Of a DNA stretch of 5,754 nucleotides, positions 4,890 to 5,754 are shown in pieces (the first letter of the stretch is position 1; each line of letters starts with the position of its first letter). A model generated the notes under the pieces. That model saw only the letters and a program-made list of their open reading frames with translations, searched no databases and was not told the origin of the DNA. The translations under genes were made by a program, and so were the position numbers. The stretch is from Phycisphaerae bacterium (GTDB taxonomy: Bacteria; Planctomycetota; Phycisphaerae; Sedimentisphaerales; Anaerobacaceae), in the NCBI GenBank assembly GCA_030630315.1, contig DAOVNI010000118.1, forward strand, positions 1 to 5,754. Reading direction: 5' to 3'.

Positions 4890-5754
4890 ATGGCAGAAAA
4901 GATTGCGGAACAGATTAAACTTCTTAAACGCGGCATAGCGGAAATCTTTACCGAGGCCGAACTCGCTGAAAAACTCACCGAGGCCGCCAAAACGCCCAGA
5001 CAGCTCCGAATCAAGCTCGGCCTTGACCCAACCAGCGCCGACATACATCTCGGCCATACCGTCGTATTGCGAAAGATGCGCCAATTCCAGGACCTCGGCC
5101 ACAAAGCCGTGCTCATCATAGGTGACTACACCGCACGAATCGGCGACCCTTCCGGCCAGGACACAACCCGCCCAATATTATCACCTGAGCAAATAGAACA
5201 AAATGCAAAGACATATTTCGAACAGGCTGGCAAAATCCTCAACGCCTCAGAAAACAAACTTGAAATCAGATACAACAGCGAGTGGCTCGCCGGCCTGAGA
5301 TTAGCTGATATTATCAAGCTAACAAGCAATATGACTGTGGCCCGTATGCTTGAGAGGGACACTTTCGAACTGCGCCATAAAAAAGCTGAACCAATTGGTG
5401 TTCACGAATTCCTGTACCCGCTTATGCAGGGCTACGATTCGGTTATGGTACGAAGTGACGTCGAATTGGGCGGCACAGACCAGACTTTCAACAATCTCGT
5501 CGGCAGAGACATTCAGCGGGCGTATGGTCAGCCGCCGCAGATAGTAATCACTACGCCCATACTCGTCGGCCTCGACGGCAAAGAGAAAATGAGCAAATCA
5601 AAAGGCAATTACATCGGCGTAACCGATGAGCCTGACGATATATTCGGAAAAATAATGAGCATCTCTGATGATATGATGGAAAATTACTTTACGTTGCTGA
5701 CTGATTTTGAGACCGGAAAAATTGCCGAACTTCTCGCTCCGGCAAAGACACATC
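4890..5754 (+). CDS. tyrS: Tyrosyl-tRNA synthetase, 3' end cut by window
   Basis: This class I aminoacyl-tRNA synthetase activates tyrosine with ATP and charges tRNA-Tyr in the cytoplasm. The frame is open from 4890 to the window end, giving 288 of the roughly 400 residues usual for the family; the end of the anticodon-binding region and the S4-like C-terminal domain lie outside. Visible motifs are GLDPTSADIHLGH at 44-56 with the HIGH-type HLGH at 53-56, GDYTARIGDPSG at 78-89, HEFLYPLMQGYDS at 172-184 with the tyrosine-pocket residues Tyr176, Gln180 and Asp183 in the spacing seen in Bacillus TyrRS, LGGTDQ at 193-198, and KMSKS at 233-237. The pattern resembles the second bacterial TyrS subgroup (Haemophilus type) by its GLDPTxxDIHLGHTVVL wording. 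AGGGA (4878-4882) is 7 nt before the ATG. No paralogue or editing domain is seen. Confidence 0.95.
   Translation, partial: MAEKIAEQIKLLKRGIAEIFTEAELAEKLTEAAKTPRQLRIKLGLDPTSADIHLGHTVVLRKMRQFQDLGHKAVLIIGDYTARIGDPSGQDTTRPILSPEQIEQNAKTYFEQAGKILNASENKLEIRYNSEWLAGLRLADIIKLTSNMTVARMLERDTFELRHKKAEPIGVHEFLYPLMQGYDSVMVRSDVELGGTDQTFNNLVGRDIQRAYGQPPQIVITTPILVGLDGKEKMSKSKGNYIGVTDEPDDIFGKIMSISDDMMENYFTLLTDFETGKIAELLAPAKTH

Noticed and set aside
4746..5119. Minus-strand frames opposite the start of tyrS
   Set aside because: They lie antisense to a clearly coding region with all TyrS motifs in the + frame; shadows of codon bias.

Overview
The window reads as an accessory-free chromosomal stretch of a Gram-negative bacterium of moderate GC, most likely a planctomycete of the Phycisphaerae type. 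This assignment is an inference from three things: a Tat-exported aldo/keto reductase whose C-terminal cysteine cluster and MRYLMYY segment resemble proteins I associate with that phylum; a short A/C-rich repeat array at the left edge of a kind I recall from those genomes; and an ADP-heptose epimerase, which implies heptose-containing lipopolysaccharide. All supported genes lie on the + strand.

Layout. Positions 1-180 hold the end of a repeat array with a period near 101 bp, followed by a TATAAT box and a Shine-Dalgarno site leading into a 416-residue Tat-lipoprotein aldo/keto reductase (292-1542). The 527-bp gap after it (1543-2069) is the most structured non-coding part of the window. It contains a long stem-loop (1580-1641), a 9-bp direct repeat pair, a promoter-like pair ending in TATAAT at 1759-1764, a candidate transcript of about 210 nt with a 31-codon reading frame, a strong intrinsic terminator (1956-1981), and then the promoter region of the next operon.

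The next block is a compact run: hldD (2070-3047), an orphan two-helix membrane protein (3050-3529), a histidine-rich integral membrane protein (3545-4075), a possible 20-codon ORF (4078-4140) and a DUF502 membrane protein (4167-4760). Gaps of 2, 15 and 91 bp suggest co-transcription. HldD makes the heptose donor for lipopolysaccharide inner core; the three membrane proteins have no assigned role, so any envelope link is inference. tyrS (4890 to beyond the right edge) has its own promoter, with consensus-like spacing, and is cut by the window end.

The best candidate for something undescribed is the 1580-1981 interval. Two small hairpins there are inverted copies of each other, with 9-nt loops that could pair in RNA, and the second sits in the 5' part of a short transcript that may encode a small basic/hydrophobic peptide whose ribosome-binding site can pair with the transcript's 3' end. 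This arrangement recalls type I toxin or small-RNA loci but is unproven.
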